Shown: in pieces, positions 40,848-50,275 of the stretch
How positions within the stretch are numbered: the stretch's first letter is position 1
Layout: each line of letters begins with the position of its first letter
Source: Nonomuraea aurantiaca
GTDB lineage: Bacteria; Actinomycetota; Actinomycetes; Streptosporangiales; Streptosporangiaceae
DNA: 64,000 nucleotides
Assembly: GCF_020215705.1 (NCBI RefSeq)
Contig: NZ_JAIWNB010000002.1
Coordinates: forward strand, 620,001-684,000
Direction: 5' to 3'
Position numbers and translations under genes: made by a program
The notes under the pieces: generated by a model
Database searches by the model: none
Told to the model about the DNA's origin: nothing
The model's input: only the letters and a program-made list of their open reading frames with translations

Positions 40848-42302
40848 ATGGAGGACGATCGCCGCGTTTGGCCGCCGGGCTCGGGCGCCAGGCACCGCCG
40901 CACACCTTCTGACCCTCCGTCCGACGACACCGAGCCTCAGGGGTCATCTGACCCCCAGCCCGAGGGGTCATCTGGCACGGAGTCCCAGTGGTCATTCGAC
41001 ACGGCGCCGCACCGGTCGCCGGACACGGCGCCACAGCGGTCGCCGGACGCAGCGCCGCATCGGTTGTCCGACACGGCGTCTCAGAGGTCGTCCGACACGG
41101 CGAGGTCGTCCGATACGGCGTCTCAGGGGTCGCCGGACGCGGTGCCTCAGAGGTCATCTGGTACGGCGCCTCAGCGGCGCGAGGTGGCACCGAGTCCGGG
41201 GCGCAGGGGCGGGGATCCGTACCCGCGGGTCGGGCGGCGGGAGCCCGTACGCGATGACGGGTACTCGCGGCGCGGCCCTCTGCGTGAGGACGGGGCTCCA
41301 CGGGGCCCCCTGCGCGAGGGCGGAGCCGCGCGGGACCCTCAACCCGATGGCGGGGCCACGCGGGACCCTCAACCCGATGGCGGGGCCACGCGGGACCCGC
41401 TGCGCGATGGCGGGGCCGTGCGGCGAAACCCCATGCGCGAGGACGGGTCCTCACAGCGGGACCCCGTATCTGAGGATCGGGCGGCGCGGCGAAATTCCCT
41501 GGCCGGGAGGCTCGGGTGGGTGCGGCGGGGGGCTGCAGACGACGATGATGAGGTCGGCGGGGGGTATTCGTGGCACGGAAGAGGAGATCCCGAGGGCGAG
41601 GAGGGGGACGAGCCGGAGGATCTCTGGAATCCGCGGTTGTGGCGCACCGCCGGGCGAGGGCTCGAGCGGGACGACGGCGATCCGCAGGTGCCCTGGGAGT
41701 CCCTGCCCCCGTCCGCCCGCCACTACGGCGTGCCCGCCGATCCCGGCCTTTCGGGGCGGGTACGGGGGCGCCGGTGGCGGCGGCCTGCCGGGGCGGTGCT
41801 CGCCGGGCTCCTGGCCACCGGTCTGATCGCGGCGCTGGTCATGGTCGTGCTGCGGCTGGTCGTTCCAGCGCCCGCGACGGCGCGGCTGAGCGACTCCCGG
41901 GCGGGGGTGACGATCACGTTGCCGGCCGGATGGCAGGCGGCCGGGGTGCCGCCTGTGACCGGATTCACTTCGGCTGTCCGGAGCGACGGTGCGCTCGTCA
42001 TGGCCAGGCCGGTCGCCGAGTCCGTGGCCGATGTGACAAAGGCCACCAAGGACGCGGCGGAGCTGTACTCCAGGCTGCTGCTCAAAGGCGACAAGGTCGA
42101 CATCGTGGAGGACAAAGTCCTCCCACAAGGACACACGCGTGCGCTACGAGCGCAATACCAGGATGTGGCGAACACACCCGCCTACCTCCGTGTCACACTC
42201 CTCAACCGGGACGGCAAGGCGGTGCTGCTCGTCGGCCTGCTCCAACCCGAAGAAACCACCCGAAGGCAGGCGCTCGACGCGGTGATGTCGAGTGTGCGAT
42301 AA
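40848..42302 (+). CDS. Repeat-rich single-pass membrane protein of unknown function
   Basis: 484 residues. GGAGG five bases ahead fixes ATG 40848. The first ~300 residues are cytoplasmic-type low complexity: about nine copies of a ten-residue S-(S/P)-D-T-A-(P/S)-(Q/H)-R-S-(P/S) unit (residues ~45-110), then nine-residue R-D-P-Q-P-D-G-G-A units (residues ~160-195). One transmembrane helix (A-G-L-L-A-T-G-L-I-A-A-L-V-M-V-V-L) lies near residue 330. A ~135-residue outer domain follows with G-V-T-I-T-L-P-A-G-W-Q, resembling small extracytoplasmic domains of actinobacterial anchored proteins. Both repeat blocks are also open on other frames, which explains several long spurious ORFs. Confidence 0.75.
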   Translation: MEDDRRVWPPGSGARHRRTPSDPPSDDTEPQGSSDPQPEGSSGTESQWSFDTAPHRSPDTAPQRSPDAAPHRLSDTASQRSSDTARSSDTASQGSPDAVPQRSSGTAPQRREVAPSPGRRGGDPYPRVGRREPVRDDGYSRRGPLREDGAPRGPLREGGAARDPQPDGGATRDPQPDGGATRDPLRDGGAVRRNPMREDGSSQRDPVSEDRAARRNSLAGRLGWVRRGAADDDDEVGGGYSWHGRGDPEGEEGDEPEDLWNPRLWRTAGRGLERDDGDPQVPWESLPPSARHYGVPADPGLSGRVRGRRWRRPAGAVLAGLLATGLIAALVMVVLRLVVPAPATARLSDSRAGVTITLPAGWQAAGVPPVTGFTSAVRSDGALVMARPVAESVADVTKATKDAAELYSRLLLKGDKVDIVEDKVLPQGHTRALRAQYQDVANTPAYLRVTLLNRDGKAVLLVGLLQPEETTRRQALDAVMSSVR

Positions 42303-42435
42303 GCCCCGTACGCCCCTTAGCACGCAAGGATGAGCTTGGCCAGGATCCCCGGTGCACGGCACGTCTTGTCGGTGGGCCCGATTACTCTTGGGTCACTGTG
42401 AGACAGCGAAGCACACGAACCCCAGAGGTGATGCG

Positions 42436-44184
42436 GTGAGCACCTTCGCCGCATCCCACCTTTCGCCTTCCTACCCCGACCGCGCCGCATGGGGCACCGC
42501 CCCCAAGCTGCGTGCCTGGCAGCAGGAGGCGTTCGACCTGTATTTCAGGCGCGAGCCGCGTGACTTCCTCACCGTGGCGACGCCGGGCGCGGGCAAGACG
42601 ACCTACGCCCTGCGCATCGCCAGCGAGCTGCTCGCCAACGGGGTGATCCGGGCGATCACCATCGTCACCCCCACCGAGCACCTCAAGCGCCAGTGGGCCG
42701 ACGCCGCCGCCAAGGTCGGCATCGGCATCGACCCCGAGTTCAAGAACAGCCAGGGCGCCACCTCCCGCGACTACACCGGCGTGGCCGTGACCTACGCGCA
42801 GGTCGCCATGCACCCCGCCCTCCACAGGGCGCGCACGGAGGCCCGCAAGACGCTGGTCATCTTCGACGAGATCCACCACGCGGGCGACGCCAAGTCGTGG
42901 GGCGACGGCATCCGTGAGGCGTTCGAGCCGGCCACCCGCAGGCTCCAGCTCACCGGCACGCCGTTCAGGTCCGACGACAACCCGATCCCGTTCGTCGGCT
43001 ACGAGGAGGACACCGAGGGGCTCAAGCGCAGCGTCTCCGACTTCTCCTACGGCTACGGTCCGGCCCTCGACGACGGGGTCGTCCGGCCGGTCATCTTCCT
43101 GGCCTACTCCGGGGAGATGAAGTGGCGCACCCGCGCGGGCGACGAGCTCGCCGCCACGCTGGGCACGCCGCTGACCAAGGACCAGCTCTCCCAGGCCTGG
43201 CGCGCCGCGCTCGACCCCAAGGGCGACTGGATCCGCCAGGTCATGGAGGCCGCCGACCGGCGGCTGACCGAGGTGCGGCGCGGCGTCCCCGACGCCGGTG
43301 GCCTGGTCATCGCGACCGATCACGAGGCGGCCCGCGCCTACGCCCGCCACCTGCGCAACATCTCCGGCGAGGGCGCCACCGTCGTGCTCTCCGACGATCC
43401 TGGGGCGTCTAACAAGATCAAGCAGTTCGCCGCGTCCGGTGATCGCTGGCTGGTGGCGGTCCGGATGGTGTCCGAAGGCGTCGACATCCCGCGGCTGTGC
43501 GTGGGGGTCTACGCCACCTCGACCTCCACGCCGCTGTTCTTCGCCCAGGCGGTCGGCCGCTTCGTACGGGCCCGCAAGCGCGGTGAGATGGCCTCGGTGT
43601 TCCTGCCCTCGGTGCCGACCCTCATGGGCCTGGCCAACGAGATGGAGCTGGAGCGCGACCACGTGCTCAACCGCCGTCCGCCCGAGGACGGGCTGGACGA
43701 CAGCCTGCTCGAACAGGCCAACAAGAAGAAGGACAATCCAGACGTCCTCGGTGACGAGCTGCCGTTCGAGATGATGGAGACCTCGGCGACGTTCGACCGG
43801 GTGCTGTACGACGGCGGCGAGTTCGGCACCGGGGCGGAGGTCGGCTCGGCGGAGGAGGAGGATTTCCTCGGGCTGCCCGGCCTGCTGGAGCCCGACCAGG
43901 TGGCCACGCTGCTGCGCAAGCGGCAGTCGGACCAGCAGGCGGCCAAGGCCAAGAAGGCCGAGAGCGCACCGCCCGCGCTGGCGCCGCACGAGCAGATCGC
44001 CGAGCTGCGGCGGGAGCTCAACGGCCTCGTAGGCGCCTGGAACCACCGCACCGGCCAACCCCACGGCGTCATCCACTCGGACCTGCGCCGGGCGTGCGGC
44101 GGGCCGCCGATCGCCCAGGCCACCGCCGCCGAGATCCAGGAGCGGATCGCCAAGATCCGCCAGTGGGCCACCCAGCGGCGCTAG
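42436..44184 (+). CDS. DEAD/DEAH-box superfamily 2 helicase
   Basis: 582 residues. Walker A T-P-G-A-G-K-T (49-55), Walker B D-E-I-H (144-147), motif III-like T-G-T-P-F-R-S-D, and motif VI Q-A-V-G-R-F-V-R-A-R. The C-terminal ~130 residues are charged and Lys/Ala/Glu-rich, with a small helical end. The domain order resembles the type III restriction/UvrB-like ATPase helicases. GTG 42436 is chosen: GAGGTG sits six bases upstream; the frame is open back to 42352 but without a ribosome site. Its role is unknown; the same gene lies near pncB and clpS in other actinomycetes. A terminator follows. Confidence 0.9.
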   Translation: MSTFAASHLSPSYPDRAAWGTAPKLRAWQQEAFDLYFRREPRDFLTVATPGAGKTTYALRIASELLANGVIRAITIVTPTEHLKRQWADAAAKVGIGIDPEFKNSQGATSRDYTGVAVTYAQVAMHPALHRARTEARKTLVIFDEIHHAGDAKSWGDGIREAFEPATRRLQLTGTPFRSDDNPIPFVGYEEDTEGLKRSVSDFSYGYGPALDDGVVRPVIFLAYSGEMKWRTRAGDELAATLGTPLTKDQLSQAWRAALDPKGDWIRQVMEAADRRLTEVRRGVPDAGGLVIATDHEAARAYARHLRNISGEGATVVLSDDPGASNKIKQFAASGDRWLVAVRMVSEGVDIPRLCVGVYATSTSTPLFFAQAVGRFVRARKRGEMASVFLPSVPTLMGLANEMELERDHVLNRRPPEDGLDDSLLEQANKKKDNPDVLGDELPFEMMETSATFDRVLYDGGEFGTGAEVGSAEEEDFLGLPGLLEPDQVATLLRKRQSDQQAAKAKKAESAPPALAPHEQIAELRRELNGLVGAWNHRTGQPHGVIHSDLRRACGGPPIAQATAAEIQERIAKIRQWATQRR

Positions 44185-44192
44185 GACAACCG

Positions 44193-44223
44193 CCCCGGCG
44201 AGGGGGTTCCCTCCTCGCCGGGG
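44193..44223 (+). terminator. Hairpin terminator after the helicase gene
   Basis: CCCCGGCGAGG (44193-44203) pairs perfectly with CCTCGCCGGGG (44213-44223); three more pairs (one G-U) leave a 3-nt loop. Nine bases after the stop; no U-tract. Confidence 0.85.
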
Positions 44224-44250
44224 GCCCAGTCCGACGTGCTCCCCGCCAGG

Positions 44251-44332
44251 CGACCCCGAGCCGCTAGGACGACCCAAGCCGCCGGGCGACCCCGAGCCGC
44301 CGGGCGACCCCGAGCCGCCCGGTGACCCCAAG
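44251..44332. repeat. 18-bp tandem repeat, about 4.5 copies
   Basis: Consensus CGACCCCGAGCCGCCGGG, copies starting near 44251, 44270, 44287, 44305 and a partial at 44323, with small length changes. It is in the gene-free 370-bp gap between helicase and STAS genes. Confidence 0.8.
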
Positions 44333-44462
44333 TCGACGTGATAGGGATCTTCGCGATCCGGTGGCCGTGGGCCCCGAAAAGTGTCACGGTTAGGACACGG
44401 CAGCGAAGAGCCTGCTCATGGCGGTGCCGGGCGCCGATCCAGAGGTCAGTACGCGATGCGAT

Positions 44463-44482
44463 CGGTCACACCGCGGTGACCG
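44463..44482. promoter_or_regulatory. Inverted repeat upstream of the second STAS gene
   Basis: CGGTCAC-ACCGCG-GTGACCG, perfect 7-bp arms, 72 bp before ATG 44555. A possible operator or leader hairpin. The rest of the 44185-44554 gap holds the terminator and the 18-bp repeats; no gene was seen. Confidence 0.45.
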
Positions 44483-44554
44483 TTCGTCAGACGCCCAGCC
44501 GCACCGGCCATGGCCCACGATGGCTGCCTCGGGATATACAGAAGGATTTCCTCC

Positions 44555-44932
44555 ATGTCAGCTGGGGCCACGGGCAGATCGACGTTCGCCGTCACTTCTG
44601 GCCTCTCGGGGAACGCCATCATCACCCGGCTGAACGGCGATCTCGACGCCGGGGCGGTGCCCGTCTTCCGGGAGCATATGGAGCGCATCTGGGCGCACTC
44701 GGCGACGCCTGTCCTGATCATGGACCTTCGGGAGATCACCTTCTGCGACTCCCTGGGGATGAACGAGCTGGTCGAGGTTCTGCAGCGGTGCGAGGCCAGG
44801 GGGACCCGGTTGCTGCTGGGCGGGGTTCAGGGGGTCATGGGGCGGGTGCTGTTCATCACGGGGCTGCGGCACGCGTTCGAGGTCTACGACGACCTGGACG
44901 AGGCGCTGCGGCAGGGCTCCGTCATCTCATAG
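44555..44932 (+). CDS. STAS-domain protein with Leu at the usual phospho-Ser position
   Basis: 125 residues, single STAS domain of the anti-sigma antagonist class (L-N-G-D-L-D-A-G-A-V-P-V-F near residue 30). The signature helix reads F-C-D-S-L-G-M-N-E-L-V: relative to D-S-S-G-L the second Ser, normally phosphorylated, is Leu. It may therefore be a non-phosphorylatable, permanently active partner, or use the first Ser. AAGGA eight bases ahead sets ATG 44555. Its last 11 bp overlap the convergent gene. No anti-sigma kinase nearby; target unknown. Confidence 0.85.
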   Translation: MSAGATGRSTFAVTSGLSGNAIITRLNGDLDAGAVPVFREHMERIWAHSATPVLIMDLREITFCDSLGMNELVEVLQRCEARGTRLLLGGVQGVMGRVLFITGLRHAFEVYDDLDEALRQGSVIS

Positions 44933-45536
44933 GACGTCGGCCCTTGGTCACGACTGGAGTGCCAGGGCGGCCGTCGGTCGCCGCCGGGGTCCCGAGACGG
45001 TCCTCGGTCGCGGCCGAGGTGCCAGAACGGTCGGCTGGGATGCGGTGACCGGTGCGGCCGTCGACCGGGCTGAGCCGCGCGGGGGCGGGCGGGTCGAGCG
45101 GCACTCGCAGCGAGGCGGCGCCCCCGACGACGCGTACGGGCACCGTACGCGTCCCCTTGCCCTCACCGGCCGATGGCCCTTCGCGGATCCAGACGCGCAG
45201 CCCGCGCCCCTTGGGACGGAGCGTGACCTGCGCCGTCGCGCACTCGTCGGGCGCCGCGGGCCAGGACAGCGTGAGATCGTCGCGCGCGCCGCTCAGCCGG
45301 GCCGTCTGAGGCATCGGCGTACGCGCCGCGCAGGCCATCGAGAACACGCTCGGCGGCGCCTCATGGGCGACGACCGCGGCATCCCGCTCCTCGGCGGTCA
45401 TGGCGACCGTGGCCGCCTCCAGCAGTGCCAGGGTCACCACAGCCCCGACCCTGGCTCCGTTGCGCCCGCGGACGAGCACCCAGAGGCTGAGCGGGGCGAG
45501 CAGCAGCCAGGCGAGGCCGAGGGAGAAGGTGAGCAT
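44922..45536 (-). CDS. Membrane protein of unknown function with repetitive C-terminus
   Basis: 204 residues from ATG 45536 (GAGG six bases upstream; GTG 45548 is less likely). Two hydrophobic segments: residues 1-20 (L-T-F-S-L-G-L-A-W-L-L-L-A-P-L) and about 30-48. After this a ~100-residue domain with two Cys (C-A-A-R, E-C-A-T-A) and beta character, then a Pro/Thr/Gly/Arg tail with the near-repeat G-T-(S/P)-A-A-T-x-(D/G)-R. It may be a lipid- or helix-anchored outer protein. Convergent with the STAS gene, overlapping it by 11 bp. No family recognised. Confidence 0.65.
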   Translation of the reverse strand: MLTFSLGLAWLLLAPLSLWVLVRGRNGARVGAVVTLALLEAATVAMTAEERDAAVVAHEAPPSVFSMACAARTPMPQTARLSGARDDLTLSWPAAPDECATAQVTLRPKGRGLRVWIREGPSAGEGKGTRTVPVRVVGGAASLRVPLDPPAPARLSPVDGRTGHRIPADRSGTSAATEDRLGTPAATDGRPGTPVVTKGRRPMR

Positions 45537-45696
45537 GGGGAACCTCACACCGGGACGAAGTCATATCGCTCTCCGTGGCTGGGTGGGAGCGGAGAGCGTT
45601 CGCCTTCTGGATATCACATGACCGCAGCGTCGCGCATCGCGTACTCTTCGTGGCCGACAGCGGCGTGCGTGAAAAAGGCCGGCGTACGTGCGAAAG

Positions 45697-46266
45697 TCAG
45701 CGGACGGACGGCGTGCCCTGCAGGACGGCGCCCGCGGCCCGCAGCTCCGCCAGCGCGCGGTCCGTGGTCTCCCGCGCCACCCCGGCCGTGAGGTCGAGCA
45801 GCACGCGTACGGCCAGCCCGTGCTCGACCGCGTGGAGCGCCGTGGCGCGGACGCAGTGGTCCGTGGCGATCCCCACCACGTCCACCTCGCTCACTCCGTG
45901 CTCGTCCAGCCAGGCGGCCAGCGACACGTCGTCACCGGAGGCGCCCTCGAACCCGCTGTACGCGGCGGCGTGGGCGCCCTTGGAGAAGACCTCCTCCACC
46001 GCCGAGACGTCGAACGCCGGATGGAAGTCCGCCCCCGGCGTGCCCGCGACGCAGTGCGAGGGCCAGGTCGTCACGTAGTCGGGGGTGTCGGAGAAGTGGC
46101 CGGCCGGGTCGATGTGGTAGTCGCGGGTGGCCACCACGTGGTCGTAGCCGTGGTCGTCCACGTAGCGGGTGATCGCGGCGGCCACCTCGGAACCACCCGC
46201 CACGGGCAGGCTGCCGCCCTCGCAGAAGTCGTTCTGCACGTCCACGATGATCAGCGCGGTCCCCAT
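45697..46266 (-). CDS. pncA: Nicotinamidase PncA
   Basis: 189 residues. Hydrolyses nicotinamide to nicotinate, first step of the salvage route to NAD. It matches the M. tuberculosis enzyme position for position: catalytic triad D9 (I-I-V-D-V-Q-N-D-F), K96 (F-S-K-G) and C138 (A-T-D-H-C-V); metal ligands D49, H51, H57 and H71. ATG 46266 gives the usual M-G-T-A-L-I-I-V-D-V start; three upstream codons are open. It lies 15 bp after pncB on the same strand, so the two salvage steps are co-transcribed. Homologues activate pyrazinamide. Confidence 0.95.
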   Translation of the reverse strand: MGTALIIVDVQNDFCEGGSLPVAGGSEVAAAITRYVDDHGYDHVVATRDYHIDPAGHFSDTPDYVTTWPSHCVAGTPGADFHPAFDVSAVEEVFSKGAHAAAYSGFEGASGDDVSLAAWLDEHGVSEVDVVGIATDHCVRATALHAVEHGLAVRVLLDLTAGVARETTDRALAELRAAGAVLQGTPSVR

Positions 46267-46281
46267 ACGAAGCACCCTACG

Positions 46282-47571
46282 TCAGGAGAACTCCGTAGCG
46301 ATCGCCGCGTACCCCCTGCCAAGGTGCAGCGCCTCCTGGGGCAGGCGTGCGATGGTCTCGGCGTGTCGCTCGCGGGCCGCGGTCAGCGGCTCCCTGCCGA
46401 TGACCTCGCCGTCTCGTACGAGCTGGTGCAGCAGCGGCACGCCGCCCTCCGGCGCCTGCCCCGACGTGGTGATCAGCTCGGTGTCGGCGTGCCCGGTCTC
46501 GTCGAACAGGCGGTAGGACTCCTTGCGCCCCCCGCGCGACGGCTTGCCGACCGACCGCTTGGCGACCGGCTCCATGACGCCCGCCGCGGTCTCGCGCGCC
46601 ACCAGCTTGTAGACCAGCGCGGCAGTGGGCACGCCCGAGCCCGTCACCAGCGAGGTGCCCACGCCGTAGCCGTCGACGGGGGCCGCGGCCAGGGCGGCGA
46701 TGGCGTACTCGTCCAGGTCGGAGGTGACCACGATGCGCGTGTTGAAGGCGCCGAGCGCGTCGAGCTGCTCGCGCACCTCCTGCGCGGCCGCCGCCAGGTC
46801 GCCCGAGTCGATCCGCACCGCGCCCAGCTTGGTGCCGGCCAGCTCGATCGCGGTGCGGACCGCCTCGGCCACCTCATAGGTGTCGACCAGCAGCGTGGTC
46901 TCCGGGCCGAGGGAGGCGATCTGGGCCGCGAACGCCGCCCGCTCGGAGTCGTGCAGCAGCGTGAACGCGTGCGCCGCCGTACCGGCCGTCGGGACGCCGT
47001 AGACGCGCCCGGCCATCAGGTTGGAGGTGGAGGCGAACCCGGCGATGTAGGCGGCGCGGGCGGCGGCCACGGCGGCCCACTCGTGCGTACGGCGCGAGCC
47101 CATCTCGATGATCGGACGGTTGCCCGCCGCGTTCGTCATCCGGGAGGCGGCGGAGGCGATGGCGCAGTCATGATTGAGGATGGAGAGGGTCAAAGTCTCC
47201 AGGAGTACGGCCTCGGCGAACGTGCCTTCCACCACCATGATCGGGGAGGCGGGGAAGTAGACGTCGCCCTCGCGGTAGCCATAGACGTCTCCGGAGAACC
47301 GGTAGCCGGCGAGGAAATCGAGGGTCGCCTCGTCGACCACCTCGTTCTCCCGCAGATAGGTCAGCTCTTCGTCACCGAAACGGAAGTTCTCCAGCTCGTC
47401 GAGGACACGTCCCGTCCCGGCGACAACCCCGTAGCGCCGTCCGCCCGGTAGATGCCGGGCGAACACCTCGAAAACCGCCCGCCGGTGGGCGGCGCCGCTC
47501 CGCAGTGCCGCCTGGAGCATCGTCAGTTCATAGTGATCTGTGAGCAACGCAGTGCTCATGGTCATTGCCAC
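46282..47571 (-). CDS. pncB: Nicotinate phosphoribosyltransferase
   Basis: 429 residues. Converts nicotinate and PRPP to nicotinate mononucleotide. Family signatures: T-A-L-L-T-D-H-Y-E-L-T-M near the start, the catalytic-His region E-M-G-S-R-R-T-H-E, I-D-S-G-D-L in the phosphate site, and S-D-L-D-E-Y. Start: GTG 47571 has TAGTCT at seven bases (leaderless); ATG 47565 and ATG 47559 lie two and four codons in, without ribosome sites. It forms an operon with pncA and is divergent from clpS, as in M. tuberculosis Rv1330c/Rv1331. Confidence 0.93.
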   Translation of the reverse strand: MAMTMSTALLTDHYELTMLQAALRSGAAHRRAVFEVFARHLPGGRRYGVVAGTGRVLDELENFRFGDEELTYLRENEVVDEATLDFLAGYRFSGDVYGYREGDVYFPASPIMVVEGTFAEAVLLETLTLSILNHDCAIASAASRMTNAAGNRPIIEMGSRRTHEWAAVAAARAAYIAGFASTSNLMAGRVYGVPTAGTAAHAFTLLHDSERAAFAAQIASLGPETTLLVDTYEVAEAVRTAIELAGTKLGAVRIDSGDLAAAAQEVREQLDALGAFNTRIVVTSDLDEYAIAALAAAPVDGYGVGTSLVTGSGVPTAALVYKLVARETAAGVMEPVAKRSVGKPSRGGRKESYRLFDETGHADTELITTSGQAPEGGVPLLHQLVRDGEVIGREPLTAARERHAETIARLPQEALHLGRGYAAIATEFS

Positions 47572-47602
47572 GACTCGAAGACTACGGCCGGGGTAGGGCA
47601 GG

Positions 47603-47905
47603 ATGGGGGATGTGGGTAGCACTGCTCCAATGGCCGTCGAGCGTCCGTCAACGGACGTCCGGCCCGACCTGCCATGGGTGACGATCGTCTGGAACGACCC
47701 GGTCAACCTCATGTCCTACGTGACGTACGTCTTCCAGACGGTGTTCGGCTACTCCAAGGAGAAGGCCGAGAAACTCATGATGGACGTGCACAAGAAGGGC
47801 AAAGCCGTCGTGTCCAGCGGCACCCGGGAGGAGATGGAGCGCGACGTGCAGATCCTCCACTCCTACGGGCTGTGGGCGACGGTCCAGCCGGATTCGGTCA
47901 AGTGA
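47603..47905 (+). CDS. clpS: ATP-dependent Clp protease adaptor ClpS
   Basis: 100 residues. ClpS binds proteins with destabilising N-terminal residues and hands them to ClpC/ClpA-ClpP. The pocket region [20 protein letters not shown] is intact, followed by [16 protein letters not shown] and the last strand A-T-V-Q. The disordered N-terminal ~20 residues are normal. ATG 47603 is used (AGGG near); GTG 47612 is an in-frame option. First of a run clpS-DUF2017-mec-cysO-cysM. Confidence 0.93.
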   Translation: MGDVGSTAPMAVERPSTDVRPDLPWVTIVWNDPVNLMSYVTYVFQTVFGYSKEKAEKLMMDVHKKGKAVVSSGTREEMERDVQILHSYGLWATVQPDSVK

Positions 47906-47915
47906 GGCGGCACAC

Positions 47916-48446
47916 GTGAACTCGGGGTTCTCGACGCGGGAGGGCGGCGGCGTCATCGCGGAGTTCGAGGCGGCGGAGGTGTCGATCCTGCGCTCGCTGG
48001 TCACCCAGGTGCTCGGCCTGGTGGCGCCGGGCGAGACGGGTGACGACCCGCTGGAGCGGGCGCTCGGGATCGGCATCGGGGCCGGCTCGGCGCCGTCCGA
48101 TCCGGTGCTGGCCCGCCTGTTCCCCTCGGCCTACCAGGACGAGGAGGAGGCGGCGGAGTTCCGCCGCTACACCGAGGCGACGCTGCGCGACGGCAAGCGC
48201 GCCGACGCGCAGACCATGCTCGACAGCGCCCGGCCGGGCCGCAGCGAGCTGACGCCCGAGCAGGCCCAGGCGTGGCTGCGCTCGCTCAACGACGTGCGGC
48301 TGGCCCTCGGCACCAAGCTCGAGGTCACCGAGGAGATCCACGACGAGATCGCCACCATGTCCGAGGACGACCCCCGCTACCCGGCTTACGTCACCTACGA
48401 CTGGCTGACCTACCTGCAGGACACCCTGGTCCGGGCCCTCTGGTAA
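47916..48446 (+). CDS. DUF2017 family protein
   Basis: 176 residues. Conserved in actinobacteria between clpS and the mec gene (Rv1332 position). Features: F-E-A-A-E-V-S-I-L-R-S-L-V-T-Q, L-F-P-S-A-Y-Q-D-E-E-E-A-A-E-F-R-R-Y-T-E and L-N-D-V-R-L-A-L-G-T-K-L; all helical. Function unknown; the fixed position suggests a link to ClpS-dependent proteolysis. GTG 47916 with GAGG eight bases ahead. Its TAA stop is part of the hexamer preceding mec. Confidence 0.9.
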   Translation: MNSGFSTREGGGVIAEFEAAEVSILRSLVTQVLGLVAPGETGDDPLERALGIGIGAGSAPSDPVLARLFPSAYQDEEEAAEFRRYTEATLRDGKRADAQTMLDSARPGRSELTPEQAQAWLRSLNDVRLALGTKLEVTEEIHDEIATMSEDDPRYPAYVTYDWLTYLQDTLVRALW

Positions 48447-48455
48447 TTTCCGGAC

Positions 48456-48857
48456 ATGCTGACGATCTCGCAGGAACTCGTGGACAAGATCGTTGCCCAC
48501 GCGCGGGCCGACCACCCGGACGAGGCGTGCGGCGTGATCGCGGGACGGGACGGAGTGCCCGAGCGGTTCGTCCCGATGGAGAACGCCGAGCGCTCGCCCA
48601 CCTTCTACCGCTTCGACTCGATGGAGCAGCTGCGCGTCTGGCGCGAGATGGACGACCGCGACGAGGTGCCCGTCGTGATCTACCACTCCCACACGGCGAC
48701 CGAGGCCTACCCCTCGCGCACCGACGTGACCTATGCCTCCGAGCCGGACGCCCACTACGTTCTGGTCTCGACGAGGGACGAGGACGAGACGGAGTTCCGC
48801 TCGTACCGGATCCTCGATGGGGCGATAACAGAGGAAGAGGTAAGGTTCGTACCATGA
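48456..48857 (+). CDS. mec: Mec-type JAMM metalloprotease (releases cysteine from CysO)
   Basis: 133 residues. JAB/MPN+ zinc isopeptidase. The active site is complete: E23, H77-x-H79, S87 and D90 in Y-H-S-H-T-A-T-E-A-Y-P-S-R-T-D. In M. tuberculosis Mec cleaves the cysteine adduct from the CysO C-terminus, the last step of cysteine synthesis from O-phosphoserine. ATG 48456 has TAATTT six bases before it, overlapping the upstream stop codon. Its own stop overlaps a short ORF (ATGA). Cytoplasmic. Confidence 0.92.
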   Translation: MLTISQELVDKIVAHARADHPDEACGVIAGRDGVPERFVPMENAERSPTFYRFDSMEQLRVWREMDDRDEVPVVIYHSHTATEAYPSRTDVTYASEPDAHYVLVSTRDEDETEFRSYRILDGAITEEEVRFVP

Positions 48858-48925
48858 TGGTCCGGCCGGTGCAGAGCTACCTCTTCGCGCATACCCCGGC
48901 TGTCGTCGTCTACGACTGTCGCTGA
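48854..48925 (+). CDS. 23-residue ORF between mec and cysO, candidate cysteine leader peptide
   Basis: ATG 48854 overlaps the mec stop as ATGA; AGGTAAGG lies eight bases upstream. The product starts M-M-V-R-P-V-Q-S-Y-L and ends A-V-V-V-Y-D-C-R followed by TGA at 48923. A Cys codon sits next to the end, and the Val codons GTCGTCGTC are complementary to a segment just before the cysO ribosome site. Short ORFs with Cys codons upstream of sulfur-assimilation genes act as cysteine-responsive attenuators in mycobacteria. The present ORF has only one Cys, so the role is a hypothesis; it may instead be a coupling peptide. Confidence 0.55.
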   Translation: MMVRPVQSYLFAHTPAVVVYDCR

Positions 48926-48974
48926 TCAGGAATCCGTGTTCAGCCGTCGGCGTTGCTGCCGATGGGACGACGAC
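48902..48974 (+). promoter_or_regulatory. Complementary segments and hairpin in the leader of cysO
   Basis: GTCGTCGTC (48902-48910, inside the short ORF) is the exact complement of GACGACGAC (48966-48974), eight bases before the GAGGAG ribosome site of cysO. A smaller hairpin TCGGC-gttgct-GCCGA (48947-48962) lies between and could form instead or inside. Ribosome position on the short ORF would decide which pairing forms. Confidence 0.45.
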
Positions 48975-48997
48975 CTGACCCGAGGAGACTGACCGCG

Positions 48998-50219
<1,222 letters not shown>

Positions 50220-50235
50220 CAGTTGACCGCATGAC

Positions 50236-50265
50236 AGTGGCCGCCCCCACAGGGAGGCGGCCACT
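50236..50265. terminator. Bidirectional hairpin after cysM
   Basis: AGTGGCCGCC (50236-50245) pairs perfectly with GGCGGCCACT (50256-50265), 10-nt loop, followed by TGTGTT. It lies between cysM (+) and the convergent DUF3352 gene (-). Confidence 0.8.
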
Positions 50266-50275
50266 TGTGTTCGTG

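Noticed and set aside
40846..41454. 202-codon Arg/Pro-rich minus-strand ORF
   Set aside because: Complement of the repeat-coding head of the plus-strand membrane protein; no ribosome site or domain.
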